Made by a program: the position numbers and the translations under genes. DNA of 64,000 nt from Sipunculus nudus (taxonomy: Eukaryota > Annelida > Sipuncula > Golfingiida > Sipunculidae), in NCBI GenBank assembly GCA_026874595.1, contig CM049317.1, forward strand, positions 9,646,382 through 9,710,381, given 5' to 3'. Under the pieces are notes generated by a model that was not told the DNA's origin, made no database searches, and saw nothing but the letters and a program-made list of their open reading frames with translations. This document shows positions 25,476-39,075 of the stretch, piece after piece. The stretch's first letter is position 1. Each line of letters opens with the position of its first letter.

Positions 25476-26061
25476 TTTATAAAATATATTATTGAAAAAA
25501 TATTAGAAAATTCCAGATATATTCATAACTTTATAAATTTCATAATTTGATGTTTGCTAAGTGGATTTGTAAAGAAATCTAAGATTGTTTCCTCCTTTTC
25601 GGTCACTACCTGTAGGATTTGAACCACTACCCAGATAGCACGCTGCTAGTGGCCCACAAGTGGCCCCACATTTGCACTGTCTACAGCCACCACGGACCAC
25701 CAGTGGCTTGACCAGCTGACCTAGGTCGGCCTGATGTCGGCTAGCATTTCAAAGGTAGTTAATGTGACTACCACCTCTCGATACTTCGGACAATATTATA
25801 TAGATGGCTGGACCAGGTGGTCAGAATGTTTAATTGAATCAGTCCTGGACCTTCTATATGTGTTCAGTATAAATAATTACAAGCCATATCATGCTGACAT
25901 CAGGCCAAAATGGGGCTGACATCTGATATTTGGTAAATTTGATCCTTTCTCAAAGTTATTTGTGTTTTAAAATTATTTATGTGATAAATTAGACTGTGAT
26001 ACAGTTGGTTAATTGTAATAAGGTTAACTAATACCAAGGATGAAATCTTTAAAGCAATTTT

Positions 26062-26200
26062 AAGATCGTCTGACTGTAAGTCAACTGAAGTATAGGAATG
26101 GTGCTTTGTCTGTTGTCCATCCGATTTTCTGGCCATCTGATTGTCCAATAGCAGGGCACAAATCGTAACTGCTGGTCCAAGAAACTTTAAGTGACCATGC
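26062..26200 (+). mobile_element. 5' fragment of an H-family element
   Basis: The order cgtctgactgtaagtc..., gtatag, gtctgttgtccatcc, ggccatctgattg and cagggcac parallels the 5' end of element H at 56555-56660. Confidence 0.5.
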
Positions 26201-26427
26201 AGGGAGGTCAATAAAAATTCTCCTTAGAAACCTATAACAAGTTCACTGTGACTTATATCCTCCCAAGCTATGGGGCTTGAAAGTATCCCACAGAATAATC
26301 AAGTTTGATACAAAGTCTCCAATAACTTGAAAATAAATGCATGGATTGTCATAAATCTTGCCTTAAATATTGACCATGACTAGTTTTGTCAGTTTCTACA
26401 AGGTGGTGGCCCCACCTGTATTTTTTT

Positions 26428-27716
26428 AGCGAATCTGTGAGCTTATGGGACGGTGCGGCATCGTCCGTCATGCATAGTGTGTTGCAATCGTCTAGACAAT
26501 GTCTAGATGCAGAATTCCCAGATTATTGGAACTATACCTTTCAACTGTTTGAAAAAACTTGGTTTGCATTTTAAGTGAATCGGGTTTATCATCAGGTCAC
26601 ATGTGAACTGCTGTGCCCTCAATTTTTGGTTGACCTCTGACCTTTCCTCGCTGCACAGTGTCCATTTGGGTGTCTGTTTCCACACATAAACCCATATATC
26701 TTGGGAACCGTTTGACCGATCAGTTCATCTGCCTTTGGATAAAATCACTCATCTCAGCAGTGGTTTGACTTTTCCACCTGAAATTTGCAGGTATATACAT
26801 CCTTGACAGCTATCTCGATTTTATGACAGGTGGTGCCACCTACATTCAGGTTTATTCTGCAAGCATCCAAGCTCACATATTGGGAACCATTTGACCGATT
26901 GAGGCAAAATTTTGCATGTGTATAGATCTCACATAGCTCTTCATCATAAGCAAAACTGATGGCACCACCGGCAACCATTTATGCACAGCGTCCATCTGTT
27001 CATCTGCCTTGGGATAAATCACTCATATTTCAACAGTGGTTTGACTAATCCACCTAAAATTTTGCAGGTTTTAATACATCCTGGACAGCTTTCTTGATTT
27101 TATGACAGGTGGCACCACCCACATTCACAATACTCAGCAGACATCCAATCTCATATCTCGCGAACCGTTTGACCGATTGGGCCAAAATATTGCATGTATA
27201 TAGATTTCGCATTGCTCTTCATCATAGGCAAAACTGGTGGCGCCACCTGCAACCACTTATGCACAGCATCTATCTGTTCATCAGCCTTGCGATAAAATCA
27301 CATGTCTTGGCAGTGGTTTGACTTATCCACCTGAAATTTTGCAGGTTCATCCATCCTGGACAATTTTCTTGATTTATGACAGGTGGCACCACCTACATTC
27401 ATGTTTACGCTGCAGACATCCATGCTAATATGCAACACACCTCACTCTATTCCCCTTGCCATTGAATCCATGCCTCACTTCACCCGTCCCACTCTGAATT
27501 CTGCGGATACACAAAGTCACTTGTCGGCTACCCATATTCTAGTTTTAAAATGTCCTAGTCTGAAACTTGCAGGTCCGAAACATCCATTTTGTTGAAATCA
27601 TAATGACTAAGGAAGATATGCAGGACATAAGAGGATCAATATTAAATTTAAAAAACAAACCTCCTTTCATACTCCCAAATTTTGCACAGGTTCGCATTAG
27701 GCCTGTAGGCCTTGTT
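26428..27716 (+). mobile_element. Element B: class-1 element with 255-280-bp tandem units
   Basis: The 5' end follows a T run: AGCGAATCTGTGAGCTTATG, then GC-rich gtccgtc words. The interior has about three degenerate units, each with phrases such as ccgtttgaccgatt, cagtggtttgact and tatgacaggtggcaccacc. The perfect palindrome GGTGGCGCCACC is at 27236-27247. The 3' end is GCATTAGGCCTGTAGGCCTTGTT (about 27694-27716), an AGGCCT hairpin followed by TGTT. The same unit, inverted, makes up element F. It is non-coding. Confidence 0.65.
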
Positions 27717-27835
27717 GTTATTTTAACAAATATTTTCTAATTTTTTTTTCTATAAAATGACAACATTCATTTCAGTTTTTCAGCTGTGATTACATCTAGT
27801 GTCCCAAAACCTGGTGTGTTTATTGATCAATAATT

Positions 27836-28930
27836 GATGTCCTTTAGTAATCACTCTGTCTGTCTAGCTGTTTGTCCGTCTGTCTGTCTGTCTGTCCATC
27901 CTTCAATCCACACAAAATTGTTTCCAGATGATGACTCCAGTTGGATTGACACATGGATTTTAAATTTGACTTGCACATGGCCCACCACTAAAGCAGGAAC
28001 CTTTAAGATTTTGGGGTTACGAGGTCCAAGGACAAGGTCACAGGACTCACTTATTTAAAAAGATTATGGCTGCATTTTAAGCCAAGCTTTTCATCCCAAA
28101 CTTTCCATCTTGTGCATTTAGCTGACTTGCCAGTATGGGGAGAGCATAAATGAATTTGGGGTTACAAGGTCAAAGGTCAAGGTTACAGGGGATATCTGTT
28201 CACAAATTAGTTTCCAGATGATAACTCCAGTTTATTTTGACATATTGGTTTCAAACTCAAAGAATATATCCTCACCACTAAAGTAAGAACTGTGTCAATT
28301 TTTGGGGTTCATTGGTCAAAGATTAAGGTCACAGGACCCATTTCTGAATGCATATGCATTTATAGGCAAGCTTTTCATTGCAAACCTTCTGTCTTCAAGA
28401 TATTGCTAACCTACCAATAGGGGAAGATTCTGTTTGACTTTGGAGTCATAGGGTTAAAGGTCAAGGTCACAGGGCCCATCCATTCACAAATTAGTTTATG
28501 ATATTCTGCTTTTGATAGACAGATTGGTCTCAAACTTGGTTTAATAATGACCCACCACTTAAGTAAATTCAATTTGATTTTCAGTGTGCATGGATCAAAG
28601 TTGAAGGTCACAGGAGCCTATTCTTTAAAAAGATTGTGGATGCACTATAAATAAAACTTTTCATCCTGAACTGTCCATCTTTCACACATGGCTTACTTGC
28701 CCTAAAAGGGAAATTGTAGATTTTGAGATTACCTGGTCAGAGGTCAAGGTCACTTTTTAAAAGACTGTTACAATGATCTAAATGCTGCAAGTTCAAGGAT
28801 AATAAGTTTCAAGATTTTTTGGTCACAAGTTCATTGGTTAAGATCACAGGACTGTCATTCTGAAAAATGTCTTAAAAATATACTTATAGACAAATTTAGC
28901 TGAGCGTCTAGACCCATGGGTCCCTTGTTA
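27836..28930 (+). mobile_element. Element C: class-1 end, AGGTCA-rich tandem units
   Basis: The 5' boundary is uncertain; the first element-like sequence is a (GTCT)n-rich stretch at 27856-27900. The interior repeats a phrase set (ccagatgataactccag, cccaccactaaagtaa, aaggtcaaggtcacagg) about every 280-300 bp; these are also the units of element E. The 3' end is GACCCATGGGTC (perfect palindrome, 28911-28922) followed by CCTTGTTA, the class-1 pattern. AGGTCAAAGGTCA (a DR1-type direct repeat) occurs near 28170. Confidence 0.6.
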
Positions 28931-29114
28931 TTGAATTATGATGGATGAGGAAAGCATATATATCTAGAGATGCTTTAAAACAAAGCTGCTGGAAGTCACC
29001 GCTCATAGCTCATTGCTGGTCCTCCGTCTGCTAGCTAGTGGCAAACTGCCGTTCATATCCAACGACGGTCCAACTGCATGGTGCTATCTGGGTATAATTA
29101 GCAATTTATTATTA

Positions 29115-29335
29115 ATATGCATGGTACATGCCATTTGAGATCAGTATTTTAGGTTGTATTACTAAATTTGGGTTTGCATAGAGTGTATATCTAGTTAGCC
29201 ATTTATCTGGGATCTGTATGGTATACATGCTGTTTGGGACCAGTATGGTAGATTGTGTTGTTAAAAGGATGGTACTTGTATAAACAAATTACAATAAAAA
29301 AAGGGTATAACCAGAGTGTACCATAATTAACAAAA
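29115..29335 (+). repeat. About 115-bp repeat units, right group
   Basis: Two degenerate units with atggtacatgcc, gggaccagtatggtaga and agagtgta match the group at 25226-25475. Confidence 0.5.
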
Positions 29336-29577
29336 AACATTTATGTATGTCTAATTCATATAAAATATGTATAGTTCAATTAAATGGTGTTCAACTTGTT
29401 TCTAAGGAAATGTTTCATCTTAACTGGCTTATATGTGGCCATAAAATATAAGTTGTGGTAAAACAGATGACATCCATTTGATTTTTGTAAAGGTATCAAT
29501 ACAAGGACATCTGATGATACTGATAAGATATTTAAATTTGTATTACATTGTTTTGATACACTAGTGTATTGTTACAG

Positions 29578-29665
29578 CCTCACTACCAGTAAATGCCACA
29601 CCAGAGAGCTAGAAGCCAGATCATACAGTATCATAAATCATCAAAGGGACATATTCAAGTACCAG
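29578..29665 (+). CDS. Candidate internal exon, product unrecognised
   Basis: The acceptor tattgttacag ends at 29577, and CAG precedes gtatgt at 29666, a strong donor. One frame is open through all 88 nt (one base, then 29 codons: LTTSKCHTRELEARSYSIIN then HQRDIFKYQ); the other two have stops. The peptide composition looks protein-like, but I do not recognise it. Its entry phase needs two bases from an upstream exon, which does not match the exit phase of 12645-12697, so at least one more exon would lie between if it is the same gene. Confidence 0.35.
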
Positions 29666-30483
29666 GTATGTTAAATATAAATAAAGTATAGTGTTTACAC
29701 CTAGAAATATTATGGAATCTGCCAATATTTTGTTCTAAAACAATTTGCTTACTTCTATAAACAAGTGGATTAAAATAAACATTCACTGGGCATGAACAAT
29801 GGTGCAAATCATATTCATAAACATAGCATACAAGCCACCTTGTGGCTGTATTGCTCAGCCTCAAAAATCATGATTTTTCAAGTGTCCAATCTTTGTTTCT
29901 TCAGTATTAAATCTTCTTTCAAGTTTATTCTCTTTGCCTGAGAGTTGTTGTGCATGACAAAGTTGGACCTCTAGTCACGCGTACCTGTTATGGTAAACAG
30001 ATATATGTGGACTGTGTTTACGCAGGCACAGAACCATGACAACATATAAAACTGAAGAACTGGAGACAGTGATATAGTGTGCTGGGATGCTTTTGTTTGT
30101 ACACTTTTGTGTTCAGTTGATAATATCTGAACCAAGTCCTATCATTTCTGAGTATTTGATAAAATTTCACAAAAGAGAAACACAGCAGCAGCCTGTATTT
30201 ATTCCACCTGTTGTTTATACCCAACTGACAACCAATAAAAAGACCTACCATTTACAGCAGAGCTAATGACCTTTGACCCTGTGACCTACATGCAGGGACT
30301 GATATTCATCTGTGCTCATCCTCTGTACCAAGGCCATACACATGCTATATACATAGTATATACCTGTACTGATACACCATGATGACTACATTTATGGCTA
30401 CATTTATTGTATATTAAATATGAAGATCACTTTATCATCTTTAAGTCTAAAGGTTTTACACTACTACCAAACTGTCTGTATGC

Positions 30484-30560
30484 TGGTGGCTGGGTAGTTA
30501 AGGTGTTCCTCACTGTATGCCAGTGAGTGGACGTGGGTACTGCTGCTCTGTTGGCTCATC
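30484..30560 (+). repeat. Possible tRNA-derived SINE head
   Basis: TGGCTGGGTAGTTAAGG at about 30487-30503 resembles an RNA polymerase III A box. A stem-like cactgtatgccagtg and gtggacgtgggta follow at tRNA-like spacing, but the B box is degenerate. There is no second copy in the window to confirm it. Confidence 0.3.
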
Positions 30561-33500
30561 TGACTTCTCATCTTGACCTCGGTATCAGGTCTTCAGGAGC
30601 TAACCAGGGAAGGCTTCTTGGATATCTTTTCTCTTGGCTTGGAGTGGGGTGTACAAATATATTTTCAAAGACTTCACCTAATTTCCTCCTCATATTATGT
30701 TTGATATTCCAGAATCCCTGGAATCAAACTTTTCTGATCTTTCATTGTCGGTGAGTGAGCTAATGCTAGCTGCGGATTGCTGGAGTCACAGTGGTCAGCT
30801 TTAGAATCCACTCCACTTTTCTTGTTTTGTTTCAAATAAATGCTTGACAGAGGCAATTTAGCTCACCCAGATTGCTCAAGCTTGATTGGCTTTGGTAGGC
30901 AGGATCTATACCACTCTGTGGGATACGGTCAATTGCCTGCAGCTGATTGCGCACAATTGATTGTCCATCTAGCTGTCCAGTCCTGAGACTGAGATTACAC
31001 CCGACTCCAGAGGGTTGTGCTTGCTATTAAGGAGAATATCTGAGAGCGAATGTAGGCCCTTGATGGGACAGAAGTGATAAATATTAAATATCATTAAAGT
31101 GTATAAATGAAAAAAAAACCTTAAAATCACAAATTCTTATGAATATTCTAGGTTTTTCAATTAAGAGAAGAACTATCTTGAATTGCACAGTGTTTAACTC
31201 AGATGATTTTCATTCATGCTCAGCTCTAGCAATTACTCTTTGCCAATCCTGCTGGGTGGCCATTATTAGCTGGCCACATATAGTGACCATTAGACCTAGT
31301 TCATTAGTTCTTGATTAATATCCAGATGAGTCCTTGTGAAATTTCTTTGAAAACAAGTTATTAGGTCACAGTAACCTATATTCAACAAGTTACATGACAA
31401 AAAACTTATATTTAGGACTTTGAAAGTCAGACTCTTCGCTGTGGTGTTTTTTAAATTTTTAATTTTACCTCAGAAGTGAAATATCGTTTACTTTTTATGT
31501 ACCTGTAAGCATGCAAAATTTGAGAAAAAATTTCCCAATCAGCTGATCAGAAATGTTGTTTACAGATTTTATATTTCACTATATTCAGGCCATTGTAGAT
31601 AAAATTGATACATAATCTATAATTTCTCAATAACTAACACATGGAATGTCTTGAAATTTGATATGCATATTCAGCATGGTAAGCTATAGTTTTTTTATGA
31701 GACTAGTGGTGTCATCTATGATTTTCAATAATTTTACACAAGTTTAGCACTGTTTTTAGACTGACAACTAAGAGTCATATATGACAATTTTATCACTGCA
31801 TATATATAGATATCTTTGGGTCATAAGATTGAGACAGTACAGCTGTGACACCTGATAAAGGCCATCATTAAAATATATATTCAAAATATATATTCAAAAT
31901 CAGGTAAACCTTTTCATAAAAAAGTCAAACAAAAATTTAACAACAGAAGAATGGGTTCAATACTGTGGTAATTACAGGTAATTTACACAATATGAATGTG
32001 TTAATTGGATATCATACTTAATTTCCATATATTTGTATACAGAACGTATGCATTACGTATGCATATGCAGCACTTTTTGATTGCTCACTGTAGTGATTTA
32101 AAATGACAAATGTTAGTGGACAGGGGAATTCCACACTTTAATACAGTATTCCTCTAGAAGACGACTTCTTAACTCCTGCAGCCCTTTACTATATCCCTAG
32201 TTTTGCTGCATACATACCGCATATGCATACATATTAATGGAATCACCAGCCTTCATTTCCTAGCTGCATATGCATAAGTAACACATACCCATATGTAAGG
32301 CATACACATATATGGAATCCTAGCTTTAGTGTGATCAAGCTTAATTTCATTTACAAGCATGATACAACAGCTCTTATCAATGTAGTGATGACACATAAAA
32401 TAGTCATGTACTATTCAAGTACTCTGGCTTGACTGACCCAGAATATTGACAGCAGTTCAGATGCAGAAACAGATAGTCTGGTTGTATTTCTGTTTTCTTA
32501 GAGTGAACTGACACTGCAGCTGATATCTGGTGGTTATATATGGCCCAATAAGGAGGCACTGTTCTTGCATATAACAAGATCTATATATATATTGTTATGT
32601 GGTGCACATAAATGCAGACCAAACTGTCTCACTAGCTTGCTTTTCTAGTGAAATGGTTGGTTAGCCGGAAATATGTTCCACCAATAAGGGTTTGAAACAG
32701 GGATTGGCCCAATATTCTCCCTCAGCAAAATGTCTTTGTAATGATAATATGTATATTTTAATCATATAATCAAAAAAAATGTTTTGACTTTATCAGATTT
32801 ATGATCTTGTTGAGCTGTGTCTGTAGTTTACCTAATTTGTTAATGATATTCTATAATAGACTTGATTGACATGTAAGTTTCAGAATTTAAATTAGAGGTT
32901 TATAATTAAAATGTTTTACATTTGCTTTTGTATCTTTGGTGCACTTCGTCTTGAATCATGGGCTGGCAGAGTCAGCATAATCAAGTGTGAATTATATTTA
33001 CGGGCGTGATGCAACAGGTCTGAACAATCAGGCGGTTACTGACATAGAAATGATCAGTTACCATATCAAATCTAGCTCGGTCTGGCCTGGCTTACAGACA
33101 GCAACAATTCATCACCAAACAAGTCTTGTTTATCCAGGAACATGTAATAGAAACTGCCAGCTAGGCTTAGACTGTGTGAGCAAATAGTTTAGAAAATGAC
33201 AAGGCTGTCCACTGCAATATTACTATTGATAATTGATTTAAGTAACAGATAAACTCCATACAGCCACCTTACAGACTTCCTCAGAATCTGACAGATCACA
33301 GCAGAGGTTCTATATTGAGTGGGTCAGCTACCCGTGGAAGTCTCCATTCACACTAGGTCAGTACAAGTTCACTGATACAGTTTTAAATATACCTCCTCAG
33401 GCCACCAAAGGAGCACCTGTCATGCTGTCTTATGTCTGAGGCAGGAAAAAATCTCTATTGATATTTTAGATTTGTCTCCTGCTACAGTGCTTTTTGAGCT

Positions 33501-35419
33501 TTCAGAATGTGCGCATTGCTGTTATCCAGCAGCTATAGACCACAATTTGTACAAGGATTATACATTACTATTTATTTTGATTTTCTACATCTGGTATTGT
33601 TCGTTAAAAAAATAAATATATATGTATTATTTGTAAATATGTATATATTTTTTACATTAAAATACCAGGGTTGTTAATGACAGTATGTGTCTTCAGTAAC
33701 AAGATAAGGTAAAATAAAATTTAGTTTTCCCATAAAATATACAGAAATGTGTGTGCTGTTTACTAGCCATGCATTATACAAATATAAGGCCATCTCATAA
33801 ATAACACAATATATTAAACTAAGACAGGAATATCTGAAGAATTCATACAAAATAATAAAATGGTATACATGTACTTCAAAATTTAGGTTAATTAAGAAAG
33901 AGCTTAATGATCATTAAAAAAATTATTTAAATAAAATCTCCTGCCAACTGACATCCTATTTAATTTTTATGATTTGTGCATGGATCAAAAAAGGGTAATT
34001 CTGCTCTAACTTTGCTGATAATATCCCATTGCCAGAACTCTATCCACAGATAGATTATTACCTTGACTCTGTCCTCAGAGTACCTGTGTGCTGCATCCCT
34101 GCACCCTTATCGAACCCTGACAAGTTTATTTCTCCCAGTTTCTCGATACTGCTCATTGGGGACACCATTTTGCTTACACAATAAAACCTGGATGTCACAG
34201 GTCAAATGTCAAATTTATGGGTACACTGCGAGTAGACGCCATTTGAATAGTCAAATTTACTTAATAAATGTATCATAAATGTATATTTACCTTCATGTTT
34301 TTGAAGAAAAAAAAATCATTATAATATGATAACATAATAATCACACTTCCTTTGGAGTTTCAACATTTAAAATTTTTTTTTATGAAAGGAAGTTTTGTTG
34401 GATGGGATAGAGGAAAGTAATGATAGTGGCCATTTTGTTACATATAAAATGAAGCTGCTAGCCAGATATATGTGTCACAATAAGAGTACCACCTCATCTA
34501 GGATGGTATCTCCTTTAAAATCACTTAACCATTATTATGTTACATTTTTAATCATGTATTAAAGAATACTGAATTTCTTGCTGTACAATAAAAAGATTTT
34601 ATATTTTTATCACATATTCTATTAAACCTGTAGAAGTAAATATATCAGTGGCATCTGTAATATTAAATATTCCTTCCCAAGGATTGAATGTGTGCCATAC
34701 AATTCATCAGTCAGACTTATGGAAGTTGTAATATGGTTTTTGAAAACTTTATAAAATTTGTTGAAAACCACAGACCAGGATTGAAAATGGTTTGACAACT
34801 ATTAATTGAAATGACATTGGATTTGAAAGTGAACAATATTAAATATGGATGTGCAGTTTCCATGAAAAAAGAACACAAAACAGAGAATGAAGTCTGATAT
34901 GGTAAAGATCATTGTATATGAACAAAACTGGCTTCTGTGGACTAGGGGTTGAGCCCAGGGCTCAAAGCCAGGAGATTCATGGTCGACCTGCACCCAGGGT
35001 GAGCTTTATGCAGGCTTATCTTAAAGTGGAAGGTTTTGCCCCACAGCTTTGGTTCACTTACAAATGATTGTGCTTCTGGGGTATGACCTAGCAGTGGGAG
35101 TGATAACACGCTCAGTTCCCTCAGGTGCAGTAGACACTGGGCCTTGTGACTTGTAACACAAGGATATAAGAAGAGAAGTAGCATATGTGCTACTGCCCTG
35201 TCACATAATCTGTAACCTGATTGCAGTCCTGCAGATGTGCATATTAATTTAGTTATTAAAGCTACCATTAAAAAAAAATGGAATAGTTTACCTCCAACAT
35301 AAAATAATATAAACAAACAAACAAACTTTATAAAAGAACTTATTCCAGGCACTGCACACATTACATTCATTACATTCTGTGGCTTTGAACCCACCCCCTC
35401 CCCCTCTCTATATATTTTT
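30561..35419. other. Noncoding DNA, little structure
   Basis: No gene supported. It includes clusters of (GCATATGCATA)-like words at 32040-32300, small direct duplications (atatatattcaaa twice at 31877), and a 150-codon minus-strand frame at 34942-35394 without recognisable domains or splice context. Confidence 0.4.
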
Positions 35420-38361
35420 TAGCCAACCTGTGAGCTTATGCGATGGTGCGTCGTCTGTCGTGCGTCGTGTGTTGTGCATCGTCTGTACATTAACCATAGC
35501 TATCTCAAAAACAGCAGGAGCTAGCATCACCAAATTTTTTGCAAATAATCAGTCATCAAAAAAACTATATTGGATTTTGTTTATTTTTTTTCTAACTGCA
35601 TTTTCTTAGATTTTATAGGGAAAAAGCTTTAAAAATCTTCTTCTCCGAAACTGTCCAGCCAAATTGTCCAGTATTTCACAGAATTGATCTCTGGAACAAT
35701 CTTTCTCAAGTTTGTTCAAATGGTTCGGAGATTTTTGGCCAAGTTTCAGGAGGCAGAACTTTGTTAACTGTGCAAAAAAGCATATTAAAATTTAAATCTC
35801 AGAAACGGCTGGAGCTATCATCACCAAATTTTATGCCAATGTTGGTCACATAGGTCATATCTGAAATTGAGGTATTGGTGGCGCCACCTGCATTGGCCTT
35901 TTTTGTATGGGGTCATCAGTGCCTGTATCTGAGGGCTACAAAAAAACTTCTTCTCTGAAACTATATGGCCAAATGTTTAATATCACACAGAAATGATCCT
36001 AGGGTAGTGCTTTCTGAAGTTTGTTCAAATGGTCTCTTTTCAGTGACTTTTGGCTAAGTTATGGGAAGCTGAATTTAGTCATATGCCATAACAGCCCATT
36101 TTAGCTCAGTGGCTACAAAGATCTTCTTCTCAAAAACCACTGGGCCAAATTCTTAAATCTCCCACATTAATTATCCTCAGATGTTGATAATTCAAGTTTG
36201 TTCAAATGGTTTTGGTTCAGTGCTTTTTGGCTGAGTTACGGGAAGCTGAACTTAGCCAGTTTGCTGTATCTTCCTATATGAGTTATAAACCTGTGAATGT
36301 TTTTCGACTGATGCCACTAAAGCCAGTTTGTTAAATATTTTACAAGAATAATCCCTACAATAATTCTTATAATAATTGTCATTAATGGTTCCACATGAAT
36401 GATTTTTGGCTGAATGATGGAGATTGAATTGAGTCATTTTTCCATATATGTTAGCTGTATGATGCTGTTACATCTATCCTGGCACCAGTTTATCAGCATC
36501 TTTTACATCATGCCATTAGACATTTAGATTTCAGGTTATCTTTGGTTAATATTTTCAAGAAAGTTTTTTTAAAAGCTTTTAAAAAATTTAGATTTATGAT
36601 TTAAGTTCTTCATCATACCAGACAATGTTACAATCATGGATATACAACTCTCTGTGGCTATATAAAGACAACTGTATGTGGATTATAAATTATTGGTATC
36701 CCTACTCAACTTAATTCAAGAATTTGCCATCAATAAGATATATCTGTATTTTAATTTTGCATTCAGTATGCATCAGTAATAATTTTACATATATTCCTGA
36801 TTTCTTTTTTATAAAAAGTCAGCTTGGATTGGGAAAATAAATTTCAAAGTTATTTCAAGTAGGGACCACTTTTGTGTACAGATGGCAGCACTTGGTTTAC
36901 TATTGGCAGATTGCCAGTGCCTTGATGTTGGCCATTAGCCAAGATGATGTCAGCTCTACAGATAGTTTTGGCACATTTTTGGTTGACCTCTGACCTTTAC
37001 TCTTTGCCCAGCATCCATTTGTGCGTCTGTTTCCATACATAAACCCACATATCTCAGGAACTGTTTGACTGATAAGGCTAAAGATTTTTCACAAATGTAG
37101 CCCTTGGAAAGCTTTATAACATACACTAAAAATGGTGGCGCCACCTGCAACCATTCTTGCACAGCCTTCATCTGTTCATCAGCCTTGGGATAAAAACACT
37201 CATATCTCGGCAGTGGTTTGACTTATCCACCTGATATTTTGCAGGTTTATACATCTTTGACAGCTTTCTTGATTTTATGACAGGTGGCACCACCTACACT
37301 CAAATTTACGCTGCAGACATCCAAGCTCATATCTCAGGAACCATTTGACCGATTGGGCAAAAATTTTGCATGTTTATAGATCTCACATAGCTCTTTATAA
37401 TACGCAAAACTGGTGGCACAACCTGCTATCATTTTTGCACAGCATCCTTCTGTTTGTTTGCCTTGGGATAAAATCACTCTTATCTCGGCAGTGGTTTGAC
37501 ATATCTGCCTAAAATTTTTCAGGTTTATACAGTTTTCTTGATTTTGTGGCAGGTTGCGCCACCTACATTTATGTATACGCTGCAGACATTCAGGCTTATA
37601 TCTCAGGACTGGTTTGACATATCCCCCTGAAATTTTGTCTGCCATATGTCAGTAGTGGTATGACTTATCTGCTTAAAATTTTGCATGTTTTTACATCTCA
37701 GATAGCTTTCTAGATTCTTTGGCAGGTGGCACCACCTACATTTATGTATACGCTGCAGACATTAAGGCTTGTCTATCAGGACTGGTTTGACATATCCCCC
37801 TGAAATTTGGCATATGTATAGATCTCACATATCTCTTAATCATACACAAAATTGGTGGCACCACCTGCCACCATTTTTGCACAGTGTCCGTCTGTTTGTC
37901 TGCCGTGGGCTAAAATCACTCATATCTCAGTAGTGGTTTGACTTATTTGCCTATAATTTTGCATGATTATATATCTTGGACAGTTTTCTGGATTTTGGGG
38001 TAGGTGGCACAACCTACATACACATTTCGGCTGCAGACAACCAGGCTATTATGGAACACACCTCACTCTATTTCTTCTTGCCACTCAATCCATGCCTCAC
38101 TTCACCTTTCCTACTCTGATTTTGGTGGATACACGTAGTCGCTTGTTTACTACCTATATTTTAGTTTTTGTGTTGTGTGCACCCATGCCAGAATTGCAGC
38201 AGTGATGTTTGTTTAATTGATTCTTGTTCTAAGTGTTTAGTTCTAGCATTGTTCATATACATGTTACACATGTTCTTGAAAAGTAATGGTCCAGCATTGA
38301 AGCATTATACCTGGTGTAATCTCATTGCACAGGTTCGCATTAGGCATGTAGGCCTTGTTAT
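35420..38361 (+). mobile_element. Element D: class-1 element, possibly two fused
   Basis: The 5' end AGCCAACCTGTGAGCTTATG follows a T run and is followed by repeated gtcgt/cgtc words. The first part (35420-36430) resembles element A. A poorly matching stretch spans 36440-36940. The second part (36960-37990) carries B-type units with exact GGTGGCGCCACC at 37134-37145 (one is also in the first part at 35877-35888). The 3' end is TTAGGCATGTAGGCCTTGTTA (38340-38360), as in A and B but with one hairpin mismatch. It is either a single element with two kinds of core unit or a nested or fused pair. Confidence 0.55.
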
Positions 38362-39075
38362 GAATATTTAAAGATAACACTACCTTCCATCCCCACTGAC
38401 ATGTGCTCAAACAAACATAGCCATCACTTTTCAATAAGAAATACTGAGGTGCTCATATGGCAAATAAACACACTGTGCTAAGATGAGGTTGAACTTTTGG
38501 CCCAGTATGGTATGTAAAAATTACTGTAACATGACACTTCTACCAAATAACAGAAATCTATCCAAGGCAATATGGAGGCATAAAAAACATGCAATACGAT
38601 TCCTGTGCCAGATGTTATTGTGTATTGTGCCATCATTTTTCATCCTCAAAAGGTCAAGGTCATCACTCAATAAAGGCCCAATTTCATCATCAAGTCTTAT
38701 CATCTGAATAATCCATTTTGTAACAGCAGGACTCACTGGTCTGCTAGTGTCTTGTATCATCATGTTTGAAAATCTGCAAATTTAAAAAAAAATCTATATA
38801 CCCTTATCTGTTCATCATAAACAGATGGGAATATAGGGCAACAATGATTTGAAGGAAACGTACCTTGGATTTTAAATGTATCTGCCAAAACAGCGTTTTG
38901 AAAAATTTTAAATATAGATAATTGAAATGTCCTGTATTTTGTTAAAAATTAATTTGAAAAAAATTTTTTGACTCTTTAAGAATTGTCCAATGATTAATGA
39001 CCCTGGAATTTATGAAGAAAAGAAATTTCAAGTTATAGTTAACCTGAAACCTGATGCAGATTGACTGAAATTATT
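38362..39075. other. Noncoding DNA
   Basis: Opposite-strand frames of 74-80 codons overlap at 38483-38763; neither is recognisable. Confidence 0.4.

Larger units (their letters stand above)
25629..29094. other. 3.5-kb segment bracketed by inverted ACCCAGATAGCAC
   Basis: ACCCAGATAGCAC lies near 25628 on the + strand, and its inverse (GTGCTATCTGGGT, about 29080-29093) lies near the right end. Related 115-bp repeat units lie outside on both sides. The segment contains an H-family fragment and elements B and C. It may be one composite insertion or two independent copies of a small element; the 13-bp match alone does not decide. Confidence 0.35.

Noticed and set aside
34942-35394. 150-codon minus-strand frame
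   Set aside because: No domain or family recognised; hydrophobic stretches come from T-rich DNA, and no splice or promoter context is visible.
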